DNA from: Solobacterium sp.
GTDB lineage: Bacteria > Bacillota_I > Bacilli_A > Erysipelotrichales > Erysipelotrichaceae
Assembly: GCA_017510405.1 (NCBI GenBank)
Contig: JAFWNG010000013.1
Coordinates: 1-64,000, forward strand
Length of the DNA stretch: 64,000 nucleotides
Reading direction: 5' to 3'
Position 1 is the first letter of the stretch; the number at the start of each line of letters is the position of its first letter. The notes beneath the pieces were generated by a model. The model saw nothing but the letters and a program-made list of their open reading frames with translations, made no database searches and was not told the origin of the DNA. Position numbers and translations under genes: made by a program. Positions 51,906 through 60,339 of this stretch are shown piece after piece.

Positions 51906-53272
51906 CGGTTGTCGATCGGGATATAATCTTCTTCGCCGCCGACATATTTGTAGGCCGGACGGATGATACGGTTGGAGAATTCGACTTCTTCCATACGGTG
52001 TGCGCACCAGCCGGCACAGCGGGCGATGGCGAAGATCGGCGTGAAGAGGTCTTCTTCAATGCCGAGGATCTTGAAAATCAGACCGGAGAAGAGATCCACA
52101 TTTGCGCAGATCGGCTTCTTTGTTCCCTTGACTTCGCGGAAAGCTTCCGGCGCCAGGTCGGCGATCATGCACAGCAGGCGGTATTCCCTGCCGAAGCCTT
52201 TCTGATAGCTCAGTTTTTCAGCGTGTTTCCGCAGCAGTCTCGCCCGCGGATCCGAGAGGGTATATACAGCATGGCCGACGCCGTAGATCAGTCCGCTTCC
52301 GTCGCCGGCAACACGGCACAGGATCTTCTTCAGGTATTCCTTGACCTGTTTGGGATCGTCGGTATCTTCAATATTGCGCATCATTTCCTCCGTCTGACGA
52401 ATGACCTTGCGGTTGGCGCCGCCGTGTTTCGGTCCCTTCAGGGAAACGAGCGCGCCGGCAATGGCGGAATAGGTATCCGTACCGGTCGAAGAGATGACAC
52501 GGTCGGTAAAGGCGGAGTTGTTGCCGCCGCCGTGGTCCGCGTGCACCATCAGGCAGAGGTCCAGCAGTTTCGCTTCTTCGTGCGTGAAGTCCTGGGTGAT
52601 GCGGTAGGTGCTCAGAATATGCTCGGCGGTACTCTGTCCCGGTGTCGGGAAGTGGAAGTACATCGTCTTATGCTCATAGACATGGCGCTTCGTCTGGTAG
52701 GCGTAGATCATCATCGTCGGGATCTGGGCGACCAGGTTGATCGACTGGTTGATGATATTCTCAAGCGTGGTGTCCTCGGCCTTGTCATCGTAGGAATACA
52801 TGGCAAGTACGGAACGGGCCATCTTATTCATGATGTCGGGCGACGGAGCACCCATGATCATGGTCTCGGCGAATCCGTCCGGCAGATCGCGGTGTTCTTC
52901 CAGCAGGTGGCAGAAGCGTTCCAGCTGCGGACGGGTCGGCAGGGAACCGAACATGAGCAGCCATACAGTTTCTTCAAACATGAAGCGGTCTTCGTTCAGA
53001 GCCGCGTCGACCAGTGTTTCAATATCAATGCCGCGGTAGACAAGTTTGCCTTCCGTCGGGATCAGTGTTCCTTTTTCATCTCTGCGGTAGCCGCGGGCAT
53101 CCGCAATATTTGTCAGACCGGCGAGTACACCGGAGCCGTCCGCGTTACGCAGACCGCGCTTGACGTTCAGCGCTTCACTGATCTCGGGATCAATGAAGTT
53201 GTTTTTCCGGTATTCCCGGCAAAGACGAAGTATTTCGTCCTGATTCAGTTTCGCTACTTCCGGATAAATCAT
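51902..53272 (-). CDS. gltA: Citrate synthase
   Basis: Condenses oxaloacetate and acetyl-CoA. 456 residues, longer than type I/II enzymes because of an N-terminal extension of about 60 residues. Catalytic residues are in HADHGGGNNSAF (first His), GVGHAVYTLSDPRA (second His) and the VDLFSG Asp; LKGPKHGGAN and IFAIARCAGW also match. CACGGAGG lies 7 nt before the ATG. It diverges from the aconitase gene 109 bp away, so both genes share one regulatory region. No sequence for NADH regulation can be judged. Confidence 0.95.
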   Translation of the reverse strand: MIYPEVAKLNQDEILRLCREYRKNNFIDPEISEALNVKRGLRNADGSGVLAGLTNIADARGYRRDEKGTLIPTEGKLVYRGIDIETLVDAALNEDRFMFEETVWLLMFGSLPTRPQLERFCHLLEEHRDLPDGFAETMIMGAPSPDIMNKMARSVLAMYSYDDKAEDTTLENIINQSINLVAQIPTMMIYAYQTKRHVYEHKTMYFHFPTPGQSTAEHILSTYRITQDFTHEEAKLLDLCLMVHADHGGGNNSAFTDRVISSTGTDTYSAIAGALVSLKGPKHGGANRKVIRQTEEMMRNIEDTDDPKQVKEYLKKILCRVAGDGSGLIYGVGHAVYTLSDPRARLLRKHAEKLSYQKGFGREYRLLCMIADLAPEAFREVKGTKKPICANVDLFSGLIFKILGIEEDLFTPIFAIARCAGWCAHRMEEVEFSNRIIRPAYKYVGGEEDYIPIDNR

Positions 53273-53310
53273 TTCTTACCTCCGTGTATTAGTTACATTT
53301 TATGAAAACA

Positions 53311-53340
53311 TTGATTTTGTGCAAGAAATATTTGTATCAT
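53311..53340 (+). promoter_or_regulatory. Promoter of the aconitase gene
   Basis: TTGATT (53311-53316), 18-bp spacer, TATCAT (53335-53340), 41 bp before the ATG; AGAGAGG serves as ribosome site. Confidence 0.5.
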
Positions 53341-53381
53341 TACTGCTAAGCATATACATGCAGGAAAGAGAGGACTGAGTT

Positions 53382-55610
53382 ATGCGTCTGTACGAGACCG
53401 GTGCTGTCATCCGAAACGGAAGACCGGAAGAAAGCAGTGTAATTGCGGAAGGAAGAGCGAAAACGATCGCTTACGGAATACTGGAAGATCATACTGTGTT
53501 AAAGGAAGGGAACGTGCGTCATATCCGTTTTGATTCCCTGACCAGTCACGATATTACCTATGTTGGAATCATTCAGACGGCAAGAGCGTCCGGCATGACG
53601 GAGTTCCCGATGCCGTATGTTCTGACCAACTGCCACAATACGCTTTGTGCTGTCGGCGGAACGATCAATGAGGACGACCACGCGTTCGCTCTGAGCGCGG
53701 CGAAGAAATACGGCGGGATCTATGTGCCGCCGTGCCTGGCGGTCATTCACAGCTACAACCGCGAAATGATGAGCGGCTGCGGCAGAATGATCCTGGGATC
53801 GGATTCCCATACGCGCTACGGTGCCCTGGGTACGCTGGGCGTCGGTGAAGGCGGCGGTGAGCTGGCCAAGCAGCTGGTCGGCCGTACATATGATATTACT
53901 GAGCCGCGCAATGTACTGATCTGGCTGAAAGGGGAAGTGCGTCCGGGTGTCGGTCCGCACGACGTTGCCCTGGCGCTGATCGCTGCCGTGTACGCAAACG
54001 GCTACGTCAAAAACAGCGTTATGGAATTTGCCGGTCCGGGTCTTTCAGCCCTGAGCCAGGATTTCCGCAACGGCATCGATGTCATGACGACCGAGACGAC
54101 CTGCTGGAGCAGCGTCTGGGAAACGGATGAGACCACACGGCAGTATTTTGTCCGCCACGGCAGAGAAGACGCCTACAAGAAGCTTTCCGTGCAGGAAGGC
54201 GCGTATTACGACGGCTGCGTGGAGATCGATCTTTCTGAGATCGAATGCATGATCGCGCTGCCGATGCATCCGAGCCTGGCCGTGACCATTAAGGAACTGA
54301 ATGCCGACCCGTATGCCATTCTCGGAAAGGCACAGGACAACGCCAACCGTCAGCTCAAGGGCAATGTCACGATGGATCTGCTTTCCGTGATCAAAGAAGA
54401 CGGAAAGATCCACGTGGACCAGGGAATCATCGCCGGCTGTTCCGGCGGTGTGTACGAGAACATCGCCAGTGCAGCAGAGATCCTCAAGGGACATACGACC
54501 GGCAATGATACGTTCCGCCTGTCCGTCTATCCGGATTCCATGCCGGCAAACAAGGCGCTGGCAGACCGGGGCATTCTTTCCGAACTGCTTCTGTCCGGCG
54601 CTGTGTACCGCGAAGCGTTCTGCGGTCCGTGCTTCGGTGCCGGCGATACGCCTGCGAATAATGAATTCTCCATCCGTCATACGACGCGCAACTTCCCGAA
54701 CCGCGAAGGCTCCAAACCGAACGAGGGACAGATCGCTGCCGTTGCGCTGATGGATGCGCGCTCCATTGCGGCGACCGCTGCGGCAGGGGGTATCCTGACG
54801 CCGGCAACGGATGTCGTTAAAGAAAAGATCGAAATACCGGAGGAAGTATTTGACGCCCGCATCTACGCCGGACGCGTCTACAACGGATACGGACATCCGC
54901 AGAAAGACTATCCGCTGCGCTTCGGACCGAATATCAAGGACTGGCCGGAACAGATCGCGCTGAGCCGGGATATCCTTGTCAAAGTCGTTTCCTTCATCGA
55001 TGACGCGGTCACGACGACCGACGAACTGATCCCGAGCGGCGAAACGTCCTCGTTCCGCTCCAATCCGCTGCGTCTTGCGGAATTCACGCTGTCCCGCCGC
55101 GATCCGGACTATGTGCCGGGTGCGAAAGAAGTGCAGAAGATGGAACGGGCAAGACAGAACGGAGAAATGGCGGAAGAAGCGGCGGCGGTATGGAAGAAGC
55201 TGCAGGACGCCGGCATCGGCGGCGATCCGGCAAATACCGATATCGGCTCGGCTGTCTATGCCAACAAGCCCGGTGACGGGTCTGCCCGTGAACAGGCTGC
55301 GTCGTGCCAGCGCGTGCTCGGCGGCATTGCCAACTTTGCCCGCAGCTACGCGACGAAACGCTATCGTTCCAACTGCATCAACTGGGGCATCCTGCCGTTT
55401 CTAACGGAAGACAAAGAAGCGCTGACGAAAGGTACATGGGTATTCATCCCCGGCGTCACAGAAGCGCTGTATAACGGAACGGACATCATCGCCTATGCCG
55501 TAAAGGACAGCCGGATCACGCCGGTCACGCTGGGACTTGGGCATCTTACAGATACGGAAAAGCAGATCCTGGAGGACGGCTGTCTGATCAACTACTACCG
55601 CAGACGCTGA
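53382..55610 (+). CDS. acnA: Aconitase-family hydratase
   Basis: 742 residues, [4Fe-4S] hydro-lyase for citrate/isocitrate. Iron-sulfur ligands are in IIAGCSGG (one Cys) and FCGPCFGAGD (two Cys); GSDSHTRYGALGTLGVGEGG is the aconitase substrate/histidine motif, and the C-terminal domain has RYRSNCINWGILPF (swivel domain). The arrangement is of the large, single-chain hydratase type common in Firmicutes and differs from AcnA/B in the CTNS motif. Divergent from citrate synthase. The Nudix gene follows 2 bp later. Confidence 0.88.
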   Translation: MRLYETGAVIRNGRPEESSVIAEGRAKTIAYGILEDHTVLKEGNVRHIRFDSLTSHDITYVGIIQTARASGMTEFPMPYVLTNCHNTLCAVGGTINEDDHAFALSAAKKYGGIYVPPCLAVIHSYNREMMSGCGRMILGSDSHTRYGALGTLGVGEGGGELAKQLVGRTYDITEPRNVLIWLKGEVRPGVGPHDVALALIAAVYANGYVKNSVMEFAGPGLSALSQDFRNGIDVMTTETTCWSSVWETDETTRQYFVRHGREDAYKKLSVQEGAYYDGCVEIDLSEIECMIALPMHPSLAVTIKELNADPYAILGKAQDNANRQLKGNVTMDLLSVIKEDGKIHVDQGIIAGCSGGVYENIASAAEILKGHTTGNDTFRLSVYPDSMPANKALADRGILSELLLSGAVYREAFCGPCFGAGDTPANNEFSIRHTTRNFPNREGSKPNEGQIAAVALMDARSIAATAAAGGILTPATDVVKEKIEIPEEVFDARIYAGRVYNGYGHPQKDYPLRFGPNIKDWPEQIALSRDILVKVVSFIDDAVTTTDELIPSGETSSFRSNPLRLAEFTLSRRDPDYVPGAKEVQKMERARQNGEMAEEAAAVWKKLQDAGIGGDPANTDIGSAVYANKPGDGSAREQAASCQRVLGGIANFARSYATKRYRSNCINWGILPFLTEDKEALTKGTWVFIPGVTEALYNGTDIIAYAVKDSRITPVTLGLGHLTDTEKQILEDGCLINYYRRR

Positions 55611-55612
55611 CC

Positions 55613-56131
55613 ATGGAATACTGGGATATCTACGATAAAGACCGCAGGTTTACCGGCAGAACGATGCGCCGCGGCGACCTTCCCGCACCGGGGGACTACC
55701 ATATCGTCGTACAGGTGTGGATCACGGACGGAAACGGCCGCTTCATGATCACGCAGAGGGCGGCGGGCAAGCCGTATCCGCTGCGCTGGGAACCGACAGC
55801 CGGCAGTGTGCTGGCCGGGGAAACGAGCGAACAGGCGGCAGTGCGGGAAGTGAAGGAAGAGATCGGCATCGATCTCGATCCGAAGCACGGAAAGCGCATC
55901 GCTTCCTTCCGCTACGATGACTGGGTATGCCCAGGATTCCTGGACGTATATGTATTTGTACAGTCGTTTTCCGAAGACGAGGTGCGCATGCAGGAAGAAG
56001 AAGTTATTGCGGCGCACTGGATGGACCGGCAGGAGATCATGGACCTGATCGCATCCCGTCAGTTTATCGAAAACAACCGGATGACCTATCTGGAGGAAGT
56101 GCTGTCCTATCAGCCCGATGATGCAAAATGA
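55613..56131 (+). CDS. Nudix hydrolase (IPP isomerase-like)
   Basis: 172 residues. The Nudix box GSVLAGETSEQAAVREVKEEIGI fits Gx5Ex7REUXEExGU exactly. The N-terminal WDIYDKDRRFTGRTMRRGD and FMITQRAAGKPYP pattern is like the isopentenyl-diphosphate isomerase/YfcD branch, but the IPP-isomerase Cys is not evident. It probably hydrolyses a nucleoside diphosphate derivative. It starts 2 bp after aconitase with no ribosome site, so it depends on coupling. Confidence 0.9.
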   Translation: MEYWDIYDKDRRFTGRTMRRGDLPAPGDYHIVVQVWITDGNGRFMITQRAAGKPYPLRWEPTAGSVLAGETSEQAAVREVKEEIGIDLDPKHGKRIASFRYDDWVCPGFLDVYVFVQSFSEDEVRMQEEEVIAAHWMDRQEIMDLIASRQFIENNRMTYLEEVLSYQPDDAK

Positions 56132-56170
56132 TCGGGAAAATGCTATTCTGAGGACAGAAGGGAGAAGAAC

Positions 56171-56548
56171 ATGAGACGATTGCTGAAACTGTTCTTCGTA
56201 TTCACACTGCTGTTTTCGCTTGCAGGATGCGGCGCCGGAAGACCGAATCTCACCGGCGAATACGAGATCACAAAACTGTCGGCGGGGGACAGAGACATGT
56301 CGGAAGAACTGGAACTGATCAAGTCCATGGGCATGAATATCACTCTTGTTCTGAATAAAGACGGCACCGGCACGCTGGAAATTGCCGGGCAGACGATTCC
56401 CCTGACATATGATGCGGACAAAATGATCATGCATCTGGAACCGGGCGGGGATGAGCCCTTTACCTATAAAAAAGGCGTCATTTCCTTCAGTGAAAACGAC
56501 AATACGATGGAGTTTGAACGGAAGAAAGAACAGAAGAAAACCGAATAG
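56171..56548 (+). CDS. Small lipoprotein
   Basis: 125 residues. A lipoprotein signal MRRLLKLFFVFTLLFSLAGC ends at Cys20 (lipobox LAGC). The mature part of about 105 residues (NLTGEYEITKLSAG...DGTGTLEIAG...) is a short beta-rich domain resembling the DUF-type lipocalin-like domains of Firmicutes lipoproteins; the function is unknown. GAAGGGAG is 8 nt upstream. Own terminator. Confidence 0.8.
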   Translation: MRRLLKLFFVFTLLFSLAGCGAGRPNLTGEYEITKLSAGDRDMSEELELIKSMGMNITLVLNKDGTGTLEIAGQTIPLTYDADKMIMHLEPGGDEPFTYKKGVISFSENDNTMEFERKKEQKKTE

Positions 56549-56550
56549 AA

Positions 56551-56588
56551 AACAGGCTGTCCGCATCAAACGGACAGCCGTTTATTTT
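56551..56588. terminator. Bidirectional intrinsic terminator
   Basis: GGCTGTCCG pairs with CGGACAGCC around CATCAAA, followed by GTTTATTTTC; on the minus strand GTTTTC follows. Confidence 0.8.
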
Positions 56589-57382
56589 CTGAGATCAATG
56601 TATACCGTTTCCGGCGGATTGAAGAGACGCGGCACACCGCGGGAACGGGAGTTTCCGCATCCCTTTGTGATCACCAGGCTTCCGTGCGGACCGGCAAACA
56701 CGCCTTCGGTATATTTCGGAAACAGTCCCTGACCGGGTGCGAAAAGAGCCCGGAAGAGGCGTACCTGACCGCCGTGGGCATGTCCTGAGAGCACCAGATC
56801 GATCGGAAGATCGGCCAGGAAGGGATACTGCAGGAAATAGTATTCCGGATGATGGGACAGCAGGATCTTAAAGCCTTCCTGTTTCGCGAACGCGTTCAGC
56901 CAGGAAACGTCGGGCTGCGGCAGCAGAGCTTCTTTTTCATTACTGCTTTTCGGATAGAGCGCATCCGGGTACCAGCGCTTTTTCACGTCCTGATAGTCCC
57001 GGCGGGAAAAGGATGTCAGGCCGCCGATCACGAACGGTCCGTGCTGCACGTATGCGTCATCGAGAAGCGTTACGCCGGTGCTGCGGATCATTTCGAGATC
57101 CCGTTCGCACAGCAGACGCTCATGGTTGCCGAGGGATACGAATACCGGCGCGATCTCTGTACATGCCGCAAGAAGACCGAGCACCTGGGGAACGGACTCC
57201 ATCTTATATACCGTGTGTTCCGGACGGCGCACCATGATGAGGTCGCCGGCAACTGCGATGAGATCCGGTTTCTGCGCGCGCAGCGAGGCAAGGATATCCT
57301 GCCCGCTGTCTTCATGGAGATCGGCAAGAAGGGCGATCCGCGCATCGAGCGGCGCGCGTACTGTGTAAAACGTTTCTTTCAT
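56582..57382 (-). CDS. Metallophosphoesterase, YkuE/YaeI-like
   Basis: 266 residues, calcineurin-like di-metal phosphoesterase. Metal motifs are DLH (ALLADLHED), GD (AVAGDLIM), GNHE and GHAHGGQVR. The GHAHGGQVR C-terminal motif is that of the YkuE group. No signal peptide is seen. The ATG at 57382 has no ribosome site; a minus-strand TATACT lies 6 nt upstream. Confidence 0.88.
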   Translation of the reverse strand: MKETFYTVRAPLDARIALLADLHEDSGQDILASLRAQKPDLIAVAGDLIMVRRPEHTVYKMESVPQVLGLLAACTEIAPVFVSLGNHERLLCERDLEMIRSTGVTLLDDAYVQHGPFVIGGLTSFSRRDYQDVKKRWYPDALYPKSSNEKEALLPQPDVSWLNAFAKQEGFKILLSHHPEYYFLQYPFLADLPIDLVLSGHAHGGQVRLFRALFAPGQGLFPKYTEGVFAGPHGSLVITKGCGNSRSRGVPRLFNPPETVYIDLRK

Positions 57383-57388
57383 GTCTTC

Positions 57389-57394
57389 AGTATA
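57389..57394 (-). promoter_or_regulatory. -10 element 6 nt before a start codon (candidate leaderless)
   Basis: TATACT on the minus strand, 6 nt before the phosphoesterase ATG, right after the proC terminator; the -35 is not clear. Confidence 0.45.
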
Positions 57395-57396
57395 CA

Positions 57397-57420
57397 GAAA
57401 AAGACCCCGTGAGGGGGTCC
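57397..57420 (-). terminator. Intrinsic terminator of proBAC
   Basis: Minus strand GACCCC and GGGGTC pair around a short CTCAC loop, then TTTTTC. Confidence 0.8.
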
Positions 57421-57430
57421 TGGTTTTGTG

Positions 57431-58240
57431 TCAGTCGCCGAGTTCTTCCGCGCGCTTGACGCATTTTTCGCTGGCGTTGTGCAGGATGTCCGCCAGTTTT
57501 TCTTCACGCAGGGAATTGACTGCTTCGATCGTTGTGCCGCCTTTGGAGCAGACTTCGTCGATGAACGCTGCGATCGGACGGCGGGAATCTGTCTGCAGAA
57601 GACTGCCGGCGCCGATGATCGTCTGGACGATCAGGGCACGCGCCGCTTCCTCGTCCATGCCGCGGGCTACGGCATCGTTGATCAGGCATTCCGCAAAGTA
57701 GTAGATATAGGCAGGCGTGGAACCGTGGACTGCGACCGAAGCGTTGATCTGCGCTTCCGGTACGGTGCGGGTTACGCCCATGGAATTGAACAGCTGGAAT
57801 ACAAAGTCGTATTCATCGGCACGGCATTCCTCGGATCTGCACATGGCAGTGGAGCCTTCCATGATCTGCAGCGGGGTATTCGGCATGGCGCGGATGACCG
57901 GGATCTTGCCGAGAGCTTCCTGCAGGCGGGCGATGGATACGCCGGTAACGATGGAAAGCAGCGTAGTGATCTTGGCACCTTTGAGTTCCTCGAGGACCGG
58001 ACCGATCTCCTGCGGCTTGACAGCGAGCAGGACGATGTGGCATTCCTCCGCGATCTCACGCGGGGAAGTCATGACCTGATAGCCTTCGATGCGAGCCTGT
58101 TTCTGGATCTCTTCGTTCGGATCGCAGATCGCGATCTGACGGCGTTCCAGATATTCACCGCGTACAGCGCCGCGGGCAATGGCGAAGCCCATATGGCCGC
58201 AGCCGATCAGACCAAGCGGGTATTGTTTTTTCGTTCTCAT
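57431..58240 (-). CDS. proC: Pyrroline-5-carboxylate reductase
   Basis: Last step of proline synthesis, NAD(P)H-dependent. 269 residues; LIGCGHMGFAIARG is the dinucleotide loop, AVKPQ and MPNTPLQIMEG the middle motifs, and GSTPAYIYYFAECLINDAVARG with GGTTIEAV the C-terminal signature. Its start overlaps the proA stop by 4 bp. Third gene of proB-proA-proC. Confidence 0.96.
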   Translation of the reverse strand: MRTKKQYPLGLIGCGHMGFAIARGAVRGEYLERRQIAICDPNEEIQKQARIEGYQVMTSPREIAEECHIVLLAVKPQEIGPVLEELKGAKITTLLSIVTGVSIARLQEALGKIPVIRAMPNTPLQIMEGSTAMCRSEECRADEYDFVFQLFNSMGVTRTVPEAQINASVAVHGSTPAYIYYFAECLINDAVARGMDEEAARALIVQTIIGAGSLLQTDSRRPIAAFIDEVCSKGGTTIEAVNSLREEKLADILHNASEKCVKRAEELGD

Positions 58241-59478
58241 CGTATTTCTCCTTTACCTTCCAGTTTATACGAATATGTTGTCAGCTCCTGCAGGCCCATG
58301 GGTCCGCGGGCATGGAGCTTCTGGGTGGAAATGCCGATCTCGGCGCCGAGTCCGAATTCGAAGCCGTCCGTGAAGCGGGTGGACGCGTTGTGATAGACAC
58401 AGGCGGAATCCACGCTGTTCAGGAAGCGTACGGCATGTTCGGCATCCTCGGTGAGGATGGCGTCGGAATGATGCGTACCGTGTTTTTCAATATGCGCAAT
58501 TGCTTCATCCAGTCCGTCGACGATGCCGACATTCAGGATCAGATCATTATATTCTGTATCAAAACTGTCTTCCGCGGCCGGCAGGATCTCATTCGAGATC
58601 GCGCAGGCACGTTCATCCCCATACATCGTAACACCGTTTTCCTTCATTGTGCGTACGATCCGCGGCAGGAACGCATCCGCGCATGCTTTTTCGATCAGCA
58701 TGGTCTCCATGGCGTTGCATACGCTCGGACGGCTGCACTTGGCATTGACGAGGATCCGCTCCGCCATATCGAAATCCGCGCTGGCTTCCACATAGGTGTG
58801 GCAGATGCCGGCACCGGTCTCGATGACCGGAACACGGGCGTTGTCGACGACGGCCCGGATCAGGCGGCTGCTGCCGCGGGGAATGAGCAGGTCGATGTTC
58901 TCGCGGTCGTTCATGAACTTCGCGGTCTCTTCGTGGCTGACCCGGTCTGCCAGCATGACAGCGTCTTCGCTGATGCCGTATTCGCGCAGGGCAGCCTTCA
59001 TGCATTCCGCAATGGCATTGGAGGAATTCCAGGCTTCCTTGCCGCCTTTGAGGACGCAGGCGTTGCCGCTCATGAGGCACAGGGCTGCGCAGTCTGCCGT
59101 AACATTGGGACGGGATTCGTAAATAATGCCGATGACGCCGACCGGTACGGTGACTTTCTTGAGGTGAATGCCGGAGGCGATCGTCCGTTCTTCGAGAACG
59201 CGGTTCAGCGGATCGGGGAGGGCAGCTACCTGGCGGACGCCTTCCGCGATGCCGGCGATGCGCTTTGCGTCAAGACGCAGACGGTCGATCATGGATTCGC
59301 GGATGCCGGATTCCCGGCCGGTGATGATATCCAGTTCATTGGCCTTCAGGATGGCATCGGTGCTTTCCAGCAGGCGGTCGGCGAAGCAGAGAAGGATGTT
59401 CCTGCGCGTCTCAGCGTCGAGACCGCGCAGCTGGGGCAGTGCTTTTTTCGCACGTACAGACTGTTCATAGAGATTCAT
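58237..59478 (-). CDS. proA: Glutamate-5-semialdehyde dehydrogenase (gamma-glutamyl phosphate reductase)
   Basis: Reduces gamma-glutamyl phosphate with NADPH. 413 residues; VIYESRPNVTADCAALCLMSGNACVLKGGKEA is the ProA signature, the catalytic Cys lies in CSRPSVCNAMET, and the C-terminus has GPMGLQELTTYSY. Overlaps proB and proC by 4 bp on either side. Confidence 0.96.
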   Translation of the reverse strand: MNLYEQSVRAKKALPQLRGLDAETRRNILLCFADRLLESTDAILKANELDIITGRESGIRESMIDRLRLDAKRIAGIAEGVRQVAALPDPLNRVLEERTIASGIHLKKVTVPVGVIGIIYESRPNVTADCAALCLMSGNACVLKGGKEAWNSSNAIAECMKAALREYGISEDAVMLADRVSHEETAKFMNDRENIDLLIPRGSSRLIRAVVDNARVPVIETGAGICHTYVEASADFDMAERILVNAKCSRPSVCNAMETMLIEKACADAFLPRIVRTMKENGVTMYGDERACAISNEILPAAEDSFDTEYNDLILNVGIVDGLDEAIAHIEKHGTHHSDAILTEDAEHAVRFLNSVDSACVYHNASTRFTDGFEFGLGAEIGISTQKLHARGPMGLQELTTYSYKLEGKGEIR

Positions 59479-60257
59479 TGTGGTGCTCCTTGGGGGACAA
59501 ACAGCGTCCCTGTCTTTTTACCGTCGGTGATGTTGTAGAGAATATCCGGATCGCTTCCGTTGGCGATGATCACGGGGATGCCTGCCTTCATGGCAATGTC
59601 GGCAGCCCGCAGCTTGGTGACCATTCCGCCGGTTCCCTGCGAAGTGTGCGATCCTTTGGCAAGGTGCCGCACGGCATTGAGGTCGGTCACGACATCAAGG
59701 TGCTTCGCATCGGGATAGATGGCCGGGTCGGCATCGTAGAGACCGTCGATATCGGAAAGCAGGACAAGCAGATCCGCTTTGATCAGAGCAGCGACTGCCG
59801 CGGACAGCGTGTCATTGTCGCCGTAGACGATCTCTTCCGTAGCTACCGAGTCATTTTCATTGACGATCGGAATGATGTGCATGGAAAGCAGTTCTTCGAA
59901 GGTCGCCGTGCAGTTGTTCCGGGCGCTGCTTTCTTCCAGGACGTCCTTCGTCAGAAGGATCTGGGCTGTGATCGATCCGTATTCACGGAAGAAACGGTCA
60001 TAGATGCTCATCAGTTCGCACTGGCCGATGGCTGCGGCGGCCTGCTTGGCGGAAAGGGAAGTCGGTCTTGCGGTCCACCCGGCTTTGTGAATGCCGGCAC
60101 CGATGGCGCCGGAAGTGACCAGTACCACATCGCTGCCGCTGTTCTTGATGTCGGAAAGAACCATGGAAAGACGTTCGATCCGGCGCAGATTCACAGTTCC
60201 GCCGGGATGGCATACGGTCGATGTGCCGACTTTGACGACAATGCGTTTATGTTCCAT
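59475..60257 (-). CDS. proB: Glutamate 5-kinase, without PUA domain
   Basis: Phosphorylates glutamate, the first, feedback-regulated step of proline synthesis. 260 residues: the amino-acid-kinase domain only (VVKVGTST, LVTSGAIGAG, VNENDSVAT, FGDND-like YGDNDTLSA, LLSDIDGLY, GTGGMVTKL). The C-terminal PUA domain of long ProB proteins (about 367 residues) is missing, as in several Firmicutes. AAAGGAG is 8 nt upstream; a CATAAT -10 precedes. First gene of the operon. Confidence 0.95.
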   Translation of the reverse strand: MEHKRIVVKVGTSTVCHPGGTVNLRRIERLSMVLSDIKNSGSDVVLVTSGAIGAGIHKAGWTARPTSLSAKQAAAAIGQCELMSIYDRFFREYGSITAQILLTKDVLEESSARNNCTATFEELLSMHIIPIVNENDSVATEEIVYGDNDTLSAAVAALIKADLLVLLSDIDGLYDADPAIYPDAKHLDVVTDLNAVRHLAKGSHTSQGTGGMVTKLRAADIAMKAGIPVIIANGSDPDILYNITDGKKTGTLFVPQGAPQ

Positions 60258-60326
60258 CGTGAGTCTCCTTTAGATGCTTGCAGTTATTATGCCATTTTTT
60301 TCCATAGAAAGGTACAGGAGATGATG

Positions 60327-60332
60327 TAGAAT
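60327..60332 (+). promoter_or_regulatory. -10 element 7 nt before the priA start (candidate leaderless)
   Basis: TAGAAT at 60327-60332 with ATG at 60340. CAGGAG at 60315-60320 is 19 nt before the ATG, too far to act as its ribosome site. Confidence 0.4.
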
Positions 60333-60339
60333 ATGTGCG

